38,982 bases of DNA from Firmicutes bacterium UBA5766 (GTDB lineage Bacteria > Bacillota > Desulfotomaculia > Desulfotomaculales > Nap2-2B), in the NCBI GenBank assembly GCA_002418775.1, contig DIEU01000074.1, positions 1 to 38,982 on the forward strand. The letters run 5' to 3'. Both the position numbers and the translations under genes were made by a program. The notes beneath the pieces are model-generated. The model was not told the origin of the DNA, did not search any database, and was given only the letters and a program-made list of their open reading frames with translations. This document shows, one piece after another, positions 1 to 8,470 of the stretch; positions within the stretch are counted from its first letter, which is position 1, and each line of letters starts with the position of its first letter.

Positions 1-803
1 AACATATGTGCATGCAGTCCTTCCGGGAAAGCAGTATCGGCTTCATGGGCGAGTTTTCCATATTTCTTAAGGAAGTAATCGACTGTTCCAGCTTTCATCT
101 GTGTTTTCGTCGCATTATGTATGGTATAGAACAGTAAAGCGTCCAAGGGACTTCCTTTATGGAAGCTTGCAAGATAGACGTCCAGATGCTTTACCGTTGA
201 TCCAAGAAGAGGGACATACCTTGTTTTATTCCCCTTGCCATGGATTCTGACCCGTACACTGGTATCGCCGCGGATGATACAGTTCAACCGTAAATCAAGT
301 AATTCCTGAATTCTCGCGCCCGTTTCATAAGCGAAGATCATGAAAAAACGGTCACGCCTGCCAAGCCTTGTTGTCATGTCGGGCAATGAGAATAAAAGTT
401 TTAGCTGTTCCTGTATCAGATACTCAACACACGGCCGCTTAACGCCCTTGAATGCATGGATGCTGGCAACATCAAGATATACCGGCATCAGTTCCATGTC
501 TTCATCACTACAGTATTTCAGGAAGGATTTAATGGCTGACAGCCTCAAGTTAAGTGTCTGCGCGGAATTCTTCTGGGTGTTCTTAAGCCACATCAGGAAA
601 TCATAAATGCCGCTCCTTGAAAAACAGGAAAAATCCATCCGATCAAAGCTGATGCTTTTTTTCTCACGCAGATAATTCCGTAGAAGATTTAATGATTGCC
701 GGTAGGATCTGGCTGTCTTGTCGCTGAAGTTCCTTTTTGTTATGAGATAATCGGTCAGAAAGTCACGGAGCAACTGGTAAAAATGCATTTCATTCCTCTT
801 CAT
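1..803 (-). CDS. Tyrosine recombinase, third of a trio (RitC-like), partial
   Basis: This open frame starts at ATG 803 and runs off the left edge of the window after 267 codons. A GGAGG six bases upstream of the ATG supports the start, and it overlaps the end of the preceding recombinase gene by 14 bases. It has the N-terminal SAM-like core-binding region of phage-type integrases. The first catalytic arginine lies in TGARIQELL (R164) and the strand lysine in HGKGNK (K190). The visible part ends at LHAHM, one residue short of where the box II arginine (HxxRH) would come. Known family chemistry is strand cleavage and rejoining through a tyrosine that would lie outside the window. Its place as the third overlapping recombinase gene points to a RIT-type element. 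Completeness cannot be judged. Confidence 0.85.
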   Translation of the reverse strand, partial: MKRNEMHFYQLLRDFLTDYLITKRNFSDKTARSYRQSLNLLRNYLREKKSISFDRMDFSCFSRSGIYDFLMWLKNTQKNSAQTLNLRLSAIKSFLKYCSDEDMELMPVYLDVASIHAFKGVKRPCVEYLIQEQLKLLFSLPDMTTRLGRRDRFFMIFAYETGARIQELLDLRLNCIIRGDTSVRVRIHGKGNKTRYVPLLGSTVKHLDVYLASFHKGSPLDALLFYTIHNATKTQMKAGTVDYFLKKYGKLAHEADTAFPEGLHAHM

Positions 804-1767
804 GATGCACCTCCGGCAGGATGTCATCATTCACTGAAGAAAGCCGCTGTTCCATTTCAGGGTAAAAATCTTCCACAAGGGAAAGATAATAGTCCGTATC
901 AGCATAGTTGGAGTGCCCCATATATTCGCTCAAGTAAGGATAAAGGGCGTTTATATCATGACCTTCCTTTACCCATTGATTCAGTCGGTGAACCGCGTAC
1001 CCATGCCGGAAGTCATGAACTCTTGCTGGATTTCCTGTAATTGCACCAGATTCAGGCAGTTTATCCCAGAACTCATGGAACCAGTAGTCAAGTATTGATT
1101 TATTAAAGCATTTTCCATCCTTGTTGGGGAAAAACACTCGTCTGCTTGGAAACATGGATTCCATGATAGAATCATACTCTCTGCATACTTCCTGCAGATC
1201 TTCGCTCATGTATACGATCCTGGCTTTCCAGCCTTTGGATTCCCGGACGGATATCTTTCCTGTTTCAAGGTCAACATCCTCTTTTTTTAGCAGGCGTGCT
1301 TCTGAGGAACGCAGCCCGCAGCAGTACAGCATGCGAAAAATGACCGGAATGACATACCTCCTGGTCGGAGAAAACGGTGAAGGAGGGCAGTGGTCAATGG
1401 CATTGAAAAAGGATTTCAACTCGGCGGCCGTATAAATATGGGCCTCATACTTAACCTGCCTATCCGGGATGTGACCGGGAATGACATAAGCATTGTATCC
1501 AAGCCCTTTCATGTATTTACCAAGCTGCCTTACTGGAGTAACCCTCCTTAAAAGGCCGTTTGAATGCTCTCCAGGTTTTGACTGAATCCAGACAGAGCAC
1601 ATTTCCCGTGTGATTGTGCTCTCTTCCGGGAACTTCTCAGCCGCAAGTAAATCAAAGTGATGCAGTATTCGGGCTGAAGACTGGTAAGGACAACCCGATG
1701 CTCGTTTCTGGCTGATAAAGTCTTTAATGCAGACACCAAGGAGGCTTTTAAATGTATAATCAGTCAT
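790..1767 (-). CDS. Tyrosine recombinase, second of a trio (RitB-like)
   Basis: This is a 325-residue phage-integrase-family recombinase. I place the start at ATG 1767, not at an upstream ATG at 1824. The 1767 start shares a base with the stop of the preceding gene (TGATG) and is preceded by GGGGAGG at good spacing. Catalytic residues are visible: R153 in CGLRSSEAR, K178 in RESKGWK, the HDFRH box (H251, R254, H255), H285 in MGHS, and a nucleophile candidate at Y293/Y294. All core positions are intact, so the protein could be active. Overlap on both sides implies translational coupling of the three recombinases. In related three-recombinase elements all three proteins are thought to be needed, though their individual roles are not settled. 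Confidence 0.9.
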   Translation of the reverse strand: MTDYTFKSLLGVCIKDFISQKRASGCPYQSSARILHHFDLLAAEKFPEESTITREMCSVWIQSKPGEHSNGLLRRVTPVRQLGKYMKGLGYNAYVIPGHIPDRQVKYEAHIYTAAELKSFFNAIDHCPPSPFSPTRRYVIPVIFRMLYCCGLRSSEARLLKKEDVDLETGKISVRESKGWKARIVYMSEDLQEVCREYDSIMESMFPSRRVFFPNKDGKCFNKSILDYWFHEFWDKLPESGAITGNPARVHDFRHGYAVHRLNQWVKEGHDINALYPYLSEYMGHSNYADTDYYLSLVEDFYPEMEQRLSSVNDDILPEVHHEEE

Positions 1768-3344
1768 CAAAAAGCACCTCCCCTCCATGAAATCCTGCCT
1801 ATGACGGACAGATTCAGCGCGCACATCCGGAGCATGGATTCCTCCATGGACAGATAAGGCTTGTCAGATTCCTTTGAGGTATGTCCAAGTGCATCGGTAA
1901 TGACCTGGTGAGGTACTTTAGCGGCCAGAAGTTTATGTACCATGGAATACCGAAAAAGGTGCACGCCTTTAGCAGTACCGTTTACCGGTTTAATCCCCAG
2001 GCAGCCAAGCAGCCTGGAACAGGTTGAGTAAACAGAAGTCAGTTTATTGTGAGGCGCCTGTTTCCGTAAGAATATATATGGGTAACGGTCAGTTTGTTTC
2101 GGTCTCTCATTCAGAATGTAATCCATCAGTGCGTTGCCTATATCCGGGAGCAATGGCAGTACGAGAGGTTCGCCAGTCTTTTTCTGGATCAGCCTGATTT
2201 TATCATTTCGCCAGTCAATCGCCTGAAAAGTGAGATTGCAGATATCACAATCACGCAATCCCAAATGCATGGCAAGAAGGATTACTGCTTTTGTGCGTTT
2301 AGACTCTTTAGCCAGCTGTGCAACCAGTTTTGTCTGATCTTTTTCAGAAATATATGCGGCAACCGAGCCCCGCTGTACAAAGCCTCCCATTACAATACCG
2401 GATAAATCCTTTCTGATCAGGCCGGCTGTATGAAAGAACGCCAACAGTGAACGCAGGATTGGAAGTATAGTTGCCATGCTCCGTCTATTGCAGATGCCTG
2501 CAAACTTTGTAATGACAAGATGGATCTTTTCGGGTGAAAGAGACAGTAAATCTTTCGGTGTTTCTATCCCAGTGAACTCCACGGTTTTTCGGAATACATA
2601 ATCATGCAGGTCGATTGTGGATCTGCTGAGGTTGCGCTGCTCCAGCGACTCAAGGTACTGTGAACGAATGGATTCTGCCTCTAAGCTGTTGCAGCTGGCA
2701 TCTCGGTTGATCATTCCCCAAAGGAAGCGCCCTGTATTTGCAACTTCTATCAGGACATGTGCCGCCTTACGGTTAATTTTCCACTTCCATTTCTTCATGG
2801 ATCCTTTATTACGTAGGTTGTTTATTTCCTGGATGAAGCATTTCATCAATGTTTCATCATATCCAGAGATACCGGCATCATAAAAATAGCGCCGTATGTT
2901 CATCCAGGAATGCTTGTATTGCCCGATAGTAGAATCCGTGAGATTAAGGTATCTCATTTCAATCTCAGCCTTGACAATGAGGTAATCAATATGCACGTCT
3001 GCTGCTATCGGGAACTCCCGGCCCTGAAAAAACTTATGGACTTCTGCATCATCCGGCATGGGTGGTTCGTTGAATGGTATGCCGTGTTCATCTCGGGCTT
3101 GTGTACATACTAATACGTCAACCAGTCTTACGCAACGAACATGCAGTGCGTGGCGTTCCGGCGAACCATTGTCATCTCTAATGAATGTATCATACAGCTT
3201 AGCGCATGGTTCCGTAATGCCAAGTGAATTAGCACACTTTAGCATCCGGTTGAAGTAGCAACGTCTGGACTCCCAAGTTTCATTGGCAAGTTCAGATTTC
3301 AACTGCTGCAAAATGGTATTGATGACAGTTTCCAGTTTTGTCAT
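1767..3344 (-). CDS. Tyrosine recombinase, first of a trio (RitA-like)
   Basis: This 525-residue protein is longer than a typical integrase (about 300-400 residues) because of an extended N-terminal region of roughly 220 residues, followed by a core-binding domain and a catalytic domain. Catalytic features are R364 in LGLRDCDI, a lysine near 388-389, the box HLFRY (H462, R465), H488 in LGHT and Y497 as likely nucleophile. The residue after the box II arginine is tyrosine where histidine is usual (R-Y in place of R-H). The gene starts with ATG after GGAGGATAAC and is first in the three-gene unit transcribed leftward. The region just upstream carries inverted and direct copies of TTGAAGATAAT, probably the right end of the element. 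Confidence 0.9.
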   Translation of the reverse strand: MTKLETVINTILQQLKSELANETWESRRCYFNRMLKCANSLGITEPCAKLYDTFIRDDNGSPERHALHVRCVRLVDVLVCTQARDEHGIPFNEPPMPDDAEVHKFFQGREFPIAADVHIDYLIVKAEIEMRYLNLTDSTIGQYKHSWMNIRRYFYDAGISGYDETLMKCFIQEINNLRNKGSMKKWKWKINRKAAHVLIEVANTGRFLWGMINRDASCNSLEAESIRSQYLESLEQRNLSRSTIDLHDYVFRKTVEFTGIETPKDLLSLSPEKIHLVITKFAGICNRRSMATILPILRSLLAFFHTAGLIRKDLSGIVMGGFVQRGSVAAYISEKDQTKLVAQLAKESKRTKAVILLAMHLGLRDCDICNLTFQAIDWRNDKIRLIQKKTGEPLVLPLLPDIGNALMDYILNERPKQTDRYPYIFLRKQAPHNKLTSVYSTCSRLLGCLGIKPVNGTAKGVHLFRYSMVHKLLAAKVPHQVITDALGHTSKESDKPYLSMEESMLRMCALNLSVIGRISWRGGAF

Positions 3345-3392
3345 ATGTTATCCTCCTTCTGGCCTGTGTCAGGCTGTCTAAAGGATAACACT

Positions 3393-3476
3393 ATTATCTT
3401 CAATTTCATGCTATTGAACGGCTGTATGCTTAAGCGGTTCTGCTGATTTTGAAGATAATGCGGTTTTGAAGATAAT
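3393..3476. repeat. TTGAAGATAAT repeats at the right end of the recombinase-trio element
   Basis: ATTATCTTCAA at 3393-3403 is the exact inverted copy of TTGAAGATAAT at 3449-3459 and 3466-3476. The latter two form a direct repeat, TTTTGAAGATAAT, at 3447-3459 and 3464-3476, with a period of 17. The cluster lies between the first recombinase gene and the istA remnant. It is a plausible recombinase binding site at the element end. Confidence 0.7.
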
Positions 3477-3477
3477 C

Positions 3478-4217
3478 ATTTGGGGACTCTACCCGTGCCG
3501 GGAGAACAGCTGTACCGTAATGCTCACCATTTCCTGATAGGTTTTATTGACCACTGTCTCTGCTTTCGTATTTTTCACTATACCGGCTTTAAGATTATCC
3601 GGAATAAGCAGGCGGCAAACGCCGCCGTAAAACTCGTAGGCGTGGACATGGGCAATAATCCAGTTCTCTGATTGCATAGTCCAGAAGGCTTCAGCGTAGG
3701 CGTAACTGCTGTAGGATAAGGCGCTAACAAAGACATAGGCATTCATAACTTCACCCGTGTCCTGATTAATAACCGGCGCCGTGCCGCCAGCCCAGTCCAC
3801 CTCCATAGATTCGCCGGGCTTACGCTCGATATGCATGGTTGCCCCGACTTTGCGCGCATAGTCGGCATAGTACTTGTTGAATTGCGTTGATTGATAGGCA
3901 ATCTCGCCGTTACGTTTACATTCTTGGCAGTATTCAACCCAGAGAAGGTTCAATGTTACACCGTTTTTGGCAAGTTCTTTATGAACCTTTTCATAGTCCG
4001 GCATTCGGTAATTGGCGCGTTCCAACCCTCCTTCCTGAATGCCGGCAGCCAGCTCCCTGTCCGAGAGAGATATAGCCTGCGCATACGTGAGATTCTTCTG
4101 TTTTGCCTTGTTCAAAACAGAAATGACTGTTTGCCTTGTGCAACCGACGCTCAAGGCAATCTGGGAATTGTTGATCCCAAGACTGTTTAGTCTCAGGATC
4201 TCTCGGTAATTGGTCAT
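3478..4217 (-). pseudogene. istA: IS21-family transposase IstA, 3' truncated and frameshifted
   Basis: The start is set at ATG 4217, directly after AAAGGGGGGC, although the frame is open further upstream. The intact part has an N-terminal helix-turn-helix (about residues 11-40, ending in TRQTVISVLNKAK) and two catalytic acidic residues of the DDE fold, D141 in MEVDWAG and D207 in LIPDNLK. After M230 (near 3528) the reading frame slips. The annotated frame ends at 3489, but the next frame continues with GEHYGTAVLPARVESP, the expected IstA continuation. The sequence then stops at the border of the recombinase-trio element, so the third catalytic residue (E) and the whole istB gene are missing. 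It is a dead copy, broken by a frameshift and probably by insertion. Confidence 0.9.
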
Positions 4218-4291
4218 TTCATGCCCCCCTTTCATATTGCGCGATTTTTCACCACGCTTTGTCAATTGTATATGTAAGAGGGCATAACAAA

Positions 4292-4310
4292 ACCGCCTGG
4301 TTAAGGCGGT
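4292..4310 (-). terminator. Inverted repeat between IS21 end and istA, possible read-in terminator
   Basis: ACCGCCT at 4292-4298 pairs with AGGCGGT at 4304-4310 around a five-base loop. On the minus strand the hairpin is followed by TTTTG. It lies between the element end and istA, where some IS elements block transcription entering from outside. The stem is short, so this is tentative. Confidence 0.4.
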
Positions 4311-4397
4311 GTCAAAAATGAGCGGCGGGGGTGTCAAATTTCAGCGGTCAAGATGTTAAATCGCAGCGGTCATTATGTCAAAAATGGTGCGGAATAT
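4310..4397. repeat. Tandem 22-bp terminal repeats of the IS21-family element
   Basis: Units beginning TGTCAAAAATGAGCGG (4310), TGTCAAATTTCAGCGG (4332) and TGTTAAATCGCAGCGG (4354) follow each other at a period of exactly 22. A fourth partial unit starts at 4376 (TGTCAAAAATGGTGCGG). IS21-family elements carry such multiple terminal repeats as transposase binding sites. The array marks the outer end of the IS next to the IS91-like remnant. There are no spacers, so it is not a CRISPR array. Confidence 0.8.
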
Positions 4398-5620
4398 CCG
4401 GTTTGTCGCCCAGTACCCTCGCTACAAAGATAAAGACATCATTATCGAAAAAATGTTGGGTTGCGGAGACCCGGCCAATGGCTATACAGAATATATCTGC
4501 CCGGACTGCCTGGAAATAAAAAGAGTGCCCTTTAGCTGTAAATGCAAATTCTGTTTATCCTGCGCCAGGGCTCATTTAGAAGAATGGATCAGCAAAATAG
4601 AAGCAAGCCTTTTCGAAGGGGTGGATTACCGGCATCTGATCTTAACCGTCCCGGAGCAATTACGGGTATATTTTTACCGGGAGCCAAAGTTACTGGATGA
4701 GCTCGTTAAGACAGGTTTAGCGATGATCAAAGACGTCCTGGAAATATACTTTCGAGATCCCGTGGAAGCAGGATATATCGTTGTCTTGCAGACAGCCGGC
4801 CGGTCGGCCAGCTATAATCCCCACTTGCACATCATGATGACGGCCGGCGGACTAAGCAGCAATAACGAATGGAGAGATATAAAATATATCCCGTTTTCCC
4901 TCCTTCATAAGAAGTGGCAGTACCATTTTTATTCGAGATGATCAAAAGAGAAGTAAAGGCAAAAGAGCTGATTGATAAACTCTACCGGAAGTACCCCAAA
5001 GGGATTGTCGTCCACATCAAGATGGAAAAAGTGCCGAAGAAGGATAAGCTGGCTAAAGTCACTTGATTAAATACGTAGGCAGTCCCCCCATCGCTTTATC
5101 AAGAATCATTAGATACACCGGCGAGAAAGTCAGGTACTGGTATAAAGACCACCGAACCAGCAAAAAAGAAGAAATCGAAATCCTGGTTCCCCAGTTTATC
5201 GGGCGGATGGTGCAGCATGTCTTGCCACCGGGATTTAAGCAGGTAAGGTACTACGGGCTGCACGCCACCTGTAAGGCCGCTAAGGTCAGGGAATTCTTAA
5301 AAGTGCTCTTCCTAAAGATGGGGCGAATGGTAAAAGAAACAGTACTTCAGGTAAAACATTACAGTTACCGGCAAGGAATCGTCAAGATCACTGGCAAGGG
5401 CCCCTTTGTTTGTGAGAAATGCGGAGCCGAAATGTGGCTTTGGCAGATTTATCACCCGAAGTACGGGATAATCTACGATGAGTTAAAGGAGTTGGAACGC
5501 GGGAGTTATGGGCAAGAAGAAAAAGGAACAAGAGTGGCCGGAGGAACCGGAAGAATTCGTCCAGGCAATGTTAGGAATAGGGGAAGAGACGTACTACAAT
5601 TATCGCTGTTCCCAGTGTGA
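4375..5620 (+). pseudogene. IS91-like (Y2) transposase, 5' truncated with two frameshifts
   Basis: The N-terminal zinc-binding region of IS91-like transposases is clear (EKMLGCGDP, then YICPDC, FSCKCKFCLSC). It is followed by the core NPHLHIMMTAGG with its HxH metal-binding pair and by WRDIKYIPF. The frame breaks near 4930. It continues in a second frame as FEMIKREVKAKELIDKLY to a stop at 5064-5066, then in a third frame from about 5063 as KYVGSPPIALSRIIRY through HYSYRQGIVKITG and the late C-E-K-C-G motif. The usual extra N-terminal residues are missing because the gene begins inside the IS21 terminal repeats. The third frame stays open to 5620, but from 5508 it overlaps a zinc-ribbon ORF in another frame, so the true 3' end is uncertain. 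Confidence 0.85.
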
Positions 5621-5744
5621 CTATGAGGAACAGGTACCAGACTTTGTGGTCGATGAATTGGCGGCTTTTGATGAGTTGCCCCCAGGAGTGATGCCGGAGT
5701 TAGAATGCGGCAACTGTGGGGGTACGTTGAAGTGTGTGGACTAA
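5508..5744 (+). CDS. Small zinc-ribbon protein downstream of the IS91-like transposase
   Basis: This is a 78-residue acidic protein with a lysine-rich start (MGKKKKEQEW) and two CxxC knuckles, CSQC near residue 34 and CGNC near residue 69, spaced as in a zinc ribbon. The start ATG follows GAACGCGGGAGTT, which contains a GGGAG-type ribosome binding site. It overlaps the open tail of the IS91-like frame in a different frame. The cysteine pairs and amino-acid composition favour this frame as the real one. I do not recognise a named family. It may be a passenger gene of the transposon or a fragment of host sequence. Confidence 0.5.
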   Translation: MGKKKKEQEWPEEPEEFVQAMLGIGEETYYNYRCSQCDYEEQVPDFVVDELAAFDELPPGVMPELECGNCGGTLKCVD

Positions 5745-5773
5745 AAAAGCCGCCGAACGAAGTGAGGCGTTAA

Positions 5774-6166
5774 TTTAAATTTATCTCTACTTTTGATGAT
5801 CCCAGCGACGGAGTTAAGAAGCTTACTAAAATTTCCGATCCGGTCAAGAAGGATGACAGAAGCTATAAGAGTTTCAATTTCTTCAGCCATGACGACCAGA
5901 AGCTTTTTGAAGTCCTGGCGCGGGGAGAGTTTAACATCCGGGGTTTTCAGAACAAGATGATCCGTAAATTCATCCCCGACCTGAGCCCGGCTTCCGTCTC
6001 CAGGATCTCTAAATGACTTTTGCTTCACGGCCTGATCAAAAAGGTTGCAAGGACTCACAAATACTACCTTACTAAACTGGGGAAGGCTGTCATCACTACC
6101 GGATTGAAGACAAGATCGCTTTTTATCATCCCCAGCCTGGCTGGGATAGAGGTTTCTGCTGCTTAA
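5774..6166 (+). pseudogene. Remnant of a winged-helix-like hypothetical gene with in-frame TGA
   Basis: One plus-strand frame reads through this stretch as a coherent protein with a single internal stop, TGA at 6014-6016. Before the stop it includes FNFFSHDDQKLFEVLARGEF and NIRGFQNKMIRKFIPDLSPA. After it comes LLLHGLIKKVARTHKYYLTK, then LGKAVITTGLKTRSLFIIPS, ending at TAA 6164. The pattern of an SxxSRI helix followed by HGLIKKV and YYLTKLG resembles a winged-helix DNA-binding protein that recurs in Firmicute genomes. I recall the family by sequence but cannot name it. No start codon is visible, because the upstream frame is closed at 5771. It is dead through loss of its 5' end and the nonsense codon. 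Confidence 0.6.
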
Positions 6167-6182
6167 TTTTCTTTCCACTTTG

Positions 6183-6194
6183 CGAAGATCTTCG
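6183..6194. promoter_or_regulatory. 12-bp perfect palindrome upstream of the exopolysaccharide cluster
   Basis: CGAAGATCTTCG is a perfect palindrome 54 bases before the GTG start of the heparinase-like gene. It could be an operator for the polysaccharide genes. No clear -35/-10 pair is recognised around it, so the role is speculative. Confidence 0.25.
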
Positions 6195-6247
6195 AAATTA
6201 AGGGCCTAACCGGATAATTTATTATTTTTACTGGAAGGTCATTACTT

Positions 6248-8470
6248 GTGAACAGTTACCTAAAAAAAGCCCTCTCTCTTCCTTTGAATGTTCTTTTCGA
6301 AAAGATTTTAGAAAAAATAAAATGCGAAACACAGAAGGTAAAGATACGGCGCCTTGATAGAATCAGGCCTACTTATTCCGCAAAAAAAATATGCGGTACT
6401 CTTCAAAGTTACCTTCCAAAGTATAACAATGAAATTCTTATGTCCTACCAGGAAAAAGTTTTATCTCTGAGTAGATTGTATATCGATCATTATTTCGACC
6501 TTCTCGGCTCTGGATGGATACAAGTAAGATATGGAATGCAAAGCCGCGGTTTGGAAGGGCATCGTTATGAAATAAAAACTGGGAATGTACATGCTGATAA
6601 AGCAGGTAAATGGCTGAAAGATAGAATTAATCCGTCTAATATCAAAGAATCACAAATGGTTTGGAAACTGGTAGATGAGAGTTATGAGCCTATAGACTGG
6701 CGCCTGGATTTTAAATCAGGCTTTAGATGGAGCGAGTTTACCTGGTATAAAGATATTCAATACGGCCACAGATTAGGAGCAGACATCAAAGTGCCCTGGG
6801 AACTAGCCAGGATGCAGCACCTGCCAATGCTTGCCTGGGCTTATGCCCTGACAAAAGATGATGGATACCATCGGGAATTCCGCAATCAATTGCTTGATTT
6901 TATAGCTACAAACCCTCCTCGTTATGGCGTTAACTGGCACTGTACGATGGATGTGGCTATCCGTGTAGTAAACTGGCTTGTCACCTATGATCTCTTTTGC
7001 GCTTTCGGAGCTTGTTTCGATAAAGAATTTGAAGAAGTATTTAAAAAATCGGTTTATGAACATGGGAAACATTGTTTTGAAAATCTTGAGTATTCTCCAT
7101 GGTTGCGTTCTAATCATTATCTTGCCGATCTTGCAGGTTTGTTATTTTGCGGCGCTTATCTGCCCAGCACAAAGGAATCTGATTCCTGGCTGGTTTTTTC
7201 AGTACAGGAACTAATTTCAGAGATGAATACTCAGTTTAACCTGGATGGGAGTAATTTTGAGGCATCCACCAGCTACCACCGCCTTTCCACGGAAATTTAT
7301 TTATTTTGTACGGCATTATGTTCAAAACTGCCAGATGAAAAAAAGGAAGTCCTCAGGAACAAGAGTATCTTGGTCGGAAAAGAAAAACTCCTTTTTAAGC
7401 ACTACCGTAAGCAATTGTATAATTTAGACGATCAATATTTCTTCCCCTCATGGTATCTGGAAAAGCTAGAAAGAGCAGTTGAGTTTACCATGAATATTAC
7501 AAAAGCAAGTGGAGAAGCGCCACAAATCGGCGATAATGACAGCGGGCGATTTTTAAAGCTTTGGCCGGAATATGCAAAGATAACTGTGGCAGACGCCACG
7601 AAAAAGTATAAAAATCTTAATGGATATAAGGACTTACCGCCTGAAGCTGATTATTGGGACGAATCAATTCTTGATCATAGACATCTGATTGGAATAGGCG
7701 GTGTGATGTTTAGGCGGAAAGATCTGCTTGACGCCGTAGGCTATCTAAACCCTGAAATATCCCTGATGCAAAGCTGGTTGCAGAATGTAATAATCCCTTC
7801 CTATCATCATAACCAAAACCGCACAGGACCCTCTGCCGCGGCAATTACAGTACATACAACCCGAACTTTGGACGGATGGAAAGAATACCTGGAAATAAAC
7901 TTTGGAAAACCTCTTATTTCAGAATTCAAGCCAATACAAGATGGACAACCCCTCACGAACGAATTAAAAACCTTTGCCTATCCGGATTTCGGGCTTTTCC
8001 TTTTTCGCTCCCTGCGTTTATATCTTGCTGTAAGGTGCGGCAGCATCGGCCAAAACGGAAATGGCGGTCATGCTCATAATGATCAACTGAGCATTGAGTT
8101 AAGTTTTGATGGCACAGATTATATCTGTGATCCAGGCACATATTTATATACTCCCCTGCCCGCAAGACGAAACCAGTTTCGTTCAACTGCCGCTCATTTT
8201 ACGCTGCAGTTCAAAAATAAAGAGCAAAATTATTGGCTGCCTGGAATAAAAGGGCTTTTTCGTATGGAAAACCAGGCTAAAGAGGAATGTTTGTATTTTA
8301 TGTCGAATGGTTTTGTAGGTAAGCATAATGGTTTCGGACATCCTGTATGGCGTCTAATTTTAATTAATGAACAGTCAGTTTCAATCTATGATTTCGGGGA
8401 AGGACATTTACCAGAAAAAACAGATTTCTATTCAAATGGATATGGCAAATGGGTACAAAAAAAGTCTTAA
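6248..8470 (+). CDS. Heparinase II/III family protein (polysaccharide lyase-like)
   Basis: This 740-residue protein has the two-part layout of heparinase II/III and alginate-lyase-like enzymes: a helical toroid region (about residues 60-420) and a beta-sandwich C-terminal domain. The latter contains GNGGHAHNDQLSIEL and CDPGTYLYTP (about 600-640), the family's metal/active-site region. Such proteins in exopolysaccharide clusters degrade or edit uronate-containing polysaccharides. No signal peptide is evident, as the N-terminus MNSYLKKALSL is only weakly hydrophobic. The start is GTG after GGAAGGTC. It overlaps the next glycosyltransferase gene by 22 bases, which supports one operon. The exact substrate cannot be read from sequence. 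Confidence 0.88.
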   Translation: MNSYLKKALSLPLNVLFEKILEKIKCETQKVKIRRLDRIRPTYSAKKICGTLQSYLPKYNNEILMSYQEKVLSLSRLYIDHYFDLLGSGWIQVRYGMQSRGLEGHRYEIKTGNVHADKAGKWLKDRINPSNIKESQMVWKLVDESYEPIDWRLDFKSGFRWSEFTWYKDIQYGHRLGADIKVPWELARMQHLPMLAWAYALTKDDGYHREFRNQLLDFIATNPPRYGVNWHCTMDVAIRVVNWLVTYDLFCAFGACFDKEFEEVFKKSVYEHGKHCFENLEYSPWLRSNHYLADLAGLLFCGAYLPSTKESDSWLVFSVQELISEMNTQFNLDGSNFEASTSYHRLSTEIYLFCTALCSKLPDEKKEVLRNKSILVGKEKLLFKHYRKQLYNLDDQYFFPSWYLEKLERAVEFTMNITKASGEAPQIGDNDSGRFLKLWPEYAKITVADATKKYKNLNGYKDLPPEADYWDESILDHRHLIGIGGVMFRRKDLLDAVGYLNPEISLMQSWLQNVIIPSYHHNQNRTGPSAAAITVHTTRTLDGWKEYLEINFGKPLISEFKPIQDGQPLTNELKTFAYPDFGLFLFRSLRLYLAVRCGSIGQNGNGGHAHNDQLSIELSFDGTDYICDPGTYLYTPLPARRNQFRSTAAHFTLQFKNKEQNYWLPGIKGLFRMENQAKEECLYFMSNGFVGKHNGFGHPVWRLILINEQSVSIYDFGEGHLPEKTDFYSNGYGKWVQKKS

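Larger units (their letters stand above)
1..3478 (-). mobile_element. RIT-type (recombinase-in-trio) element, left end outside window
   Basis: Three consecutive, overlapping tyrosine recombinase genes on one strand are the hallmark of RIT elements. The right boundary is inferred near 3477-3482. There, istA-like coding sequence, read in the corrected frame, ends at a VESPK-like point and the repeat-rich sequence TTTTGAAGATAAT begins. The insertion therefore seems to have split the IS21-family transposase gene. The other end and any target duplication are outside the window. The Tn554 family is the main alternative, but it pairs two tyrosine recombinases with an unrelated third protein, whereas all three here carry integrase motifs. 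Confidence 0.7.

Noticed and set aside
1..3478. Tn554-type transposon as explanation for the recombinases
   Set aside because: Tn554 has two tyrosine recombinases and a different TnpC. Here all three products show integrase catalytic motifs, which fits a RIT-type element better.
4310..4397. Regular 22-bp repeats, CRISPR-like at first glance
   Set aside because: The units are directly adjacent without spacers, are degenerate, and sit at the end of an IS21-family element, which explains them.
5585..5620. QLSLF at the end of the third IS91-like frame, a match to the beta-clamp binding motif
   Set aside because: It lies in the part of that frame that overlaps a zinc-ribbon ORF with better coding signs. 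A chance match in a shadow frame is more likely than a functional clamp-binding tail in a pseudogene.
5741..6178. Minus-strand open frame of 145 codons
   Set aside because: Its translation has no recognisable domain, while the plus strand over the same stretch reads as a decayed winged-helix-like protein.
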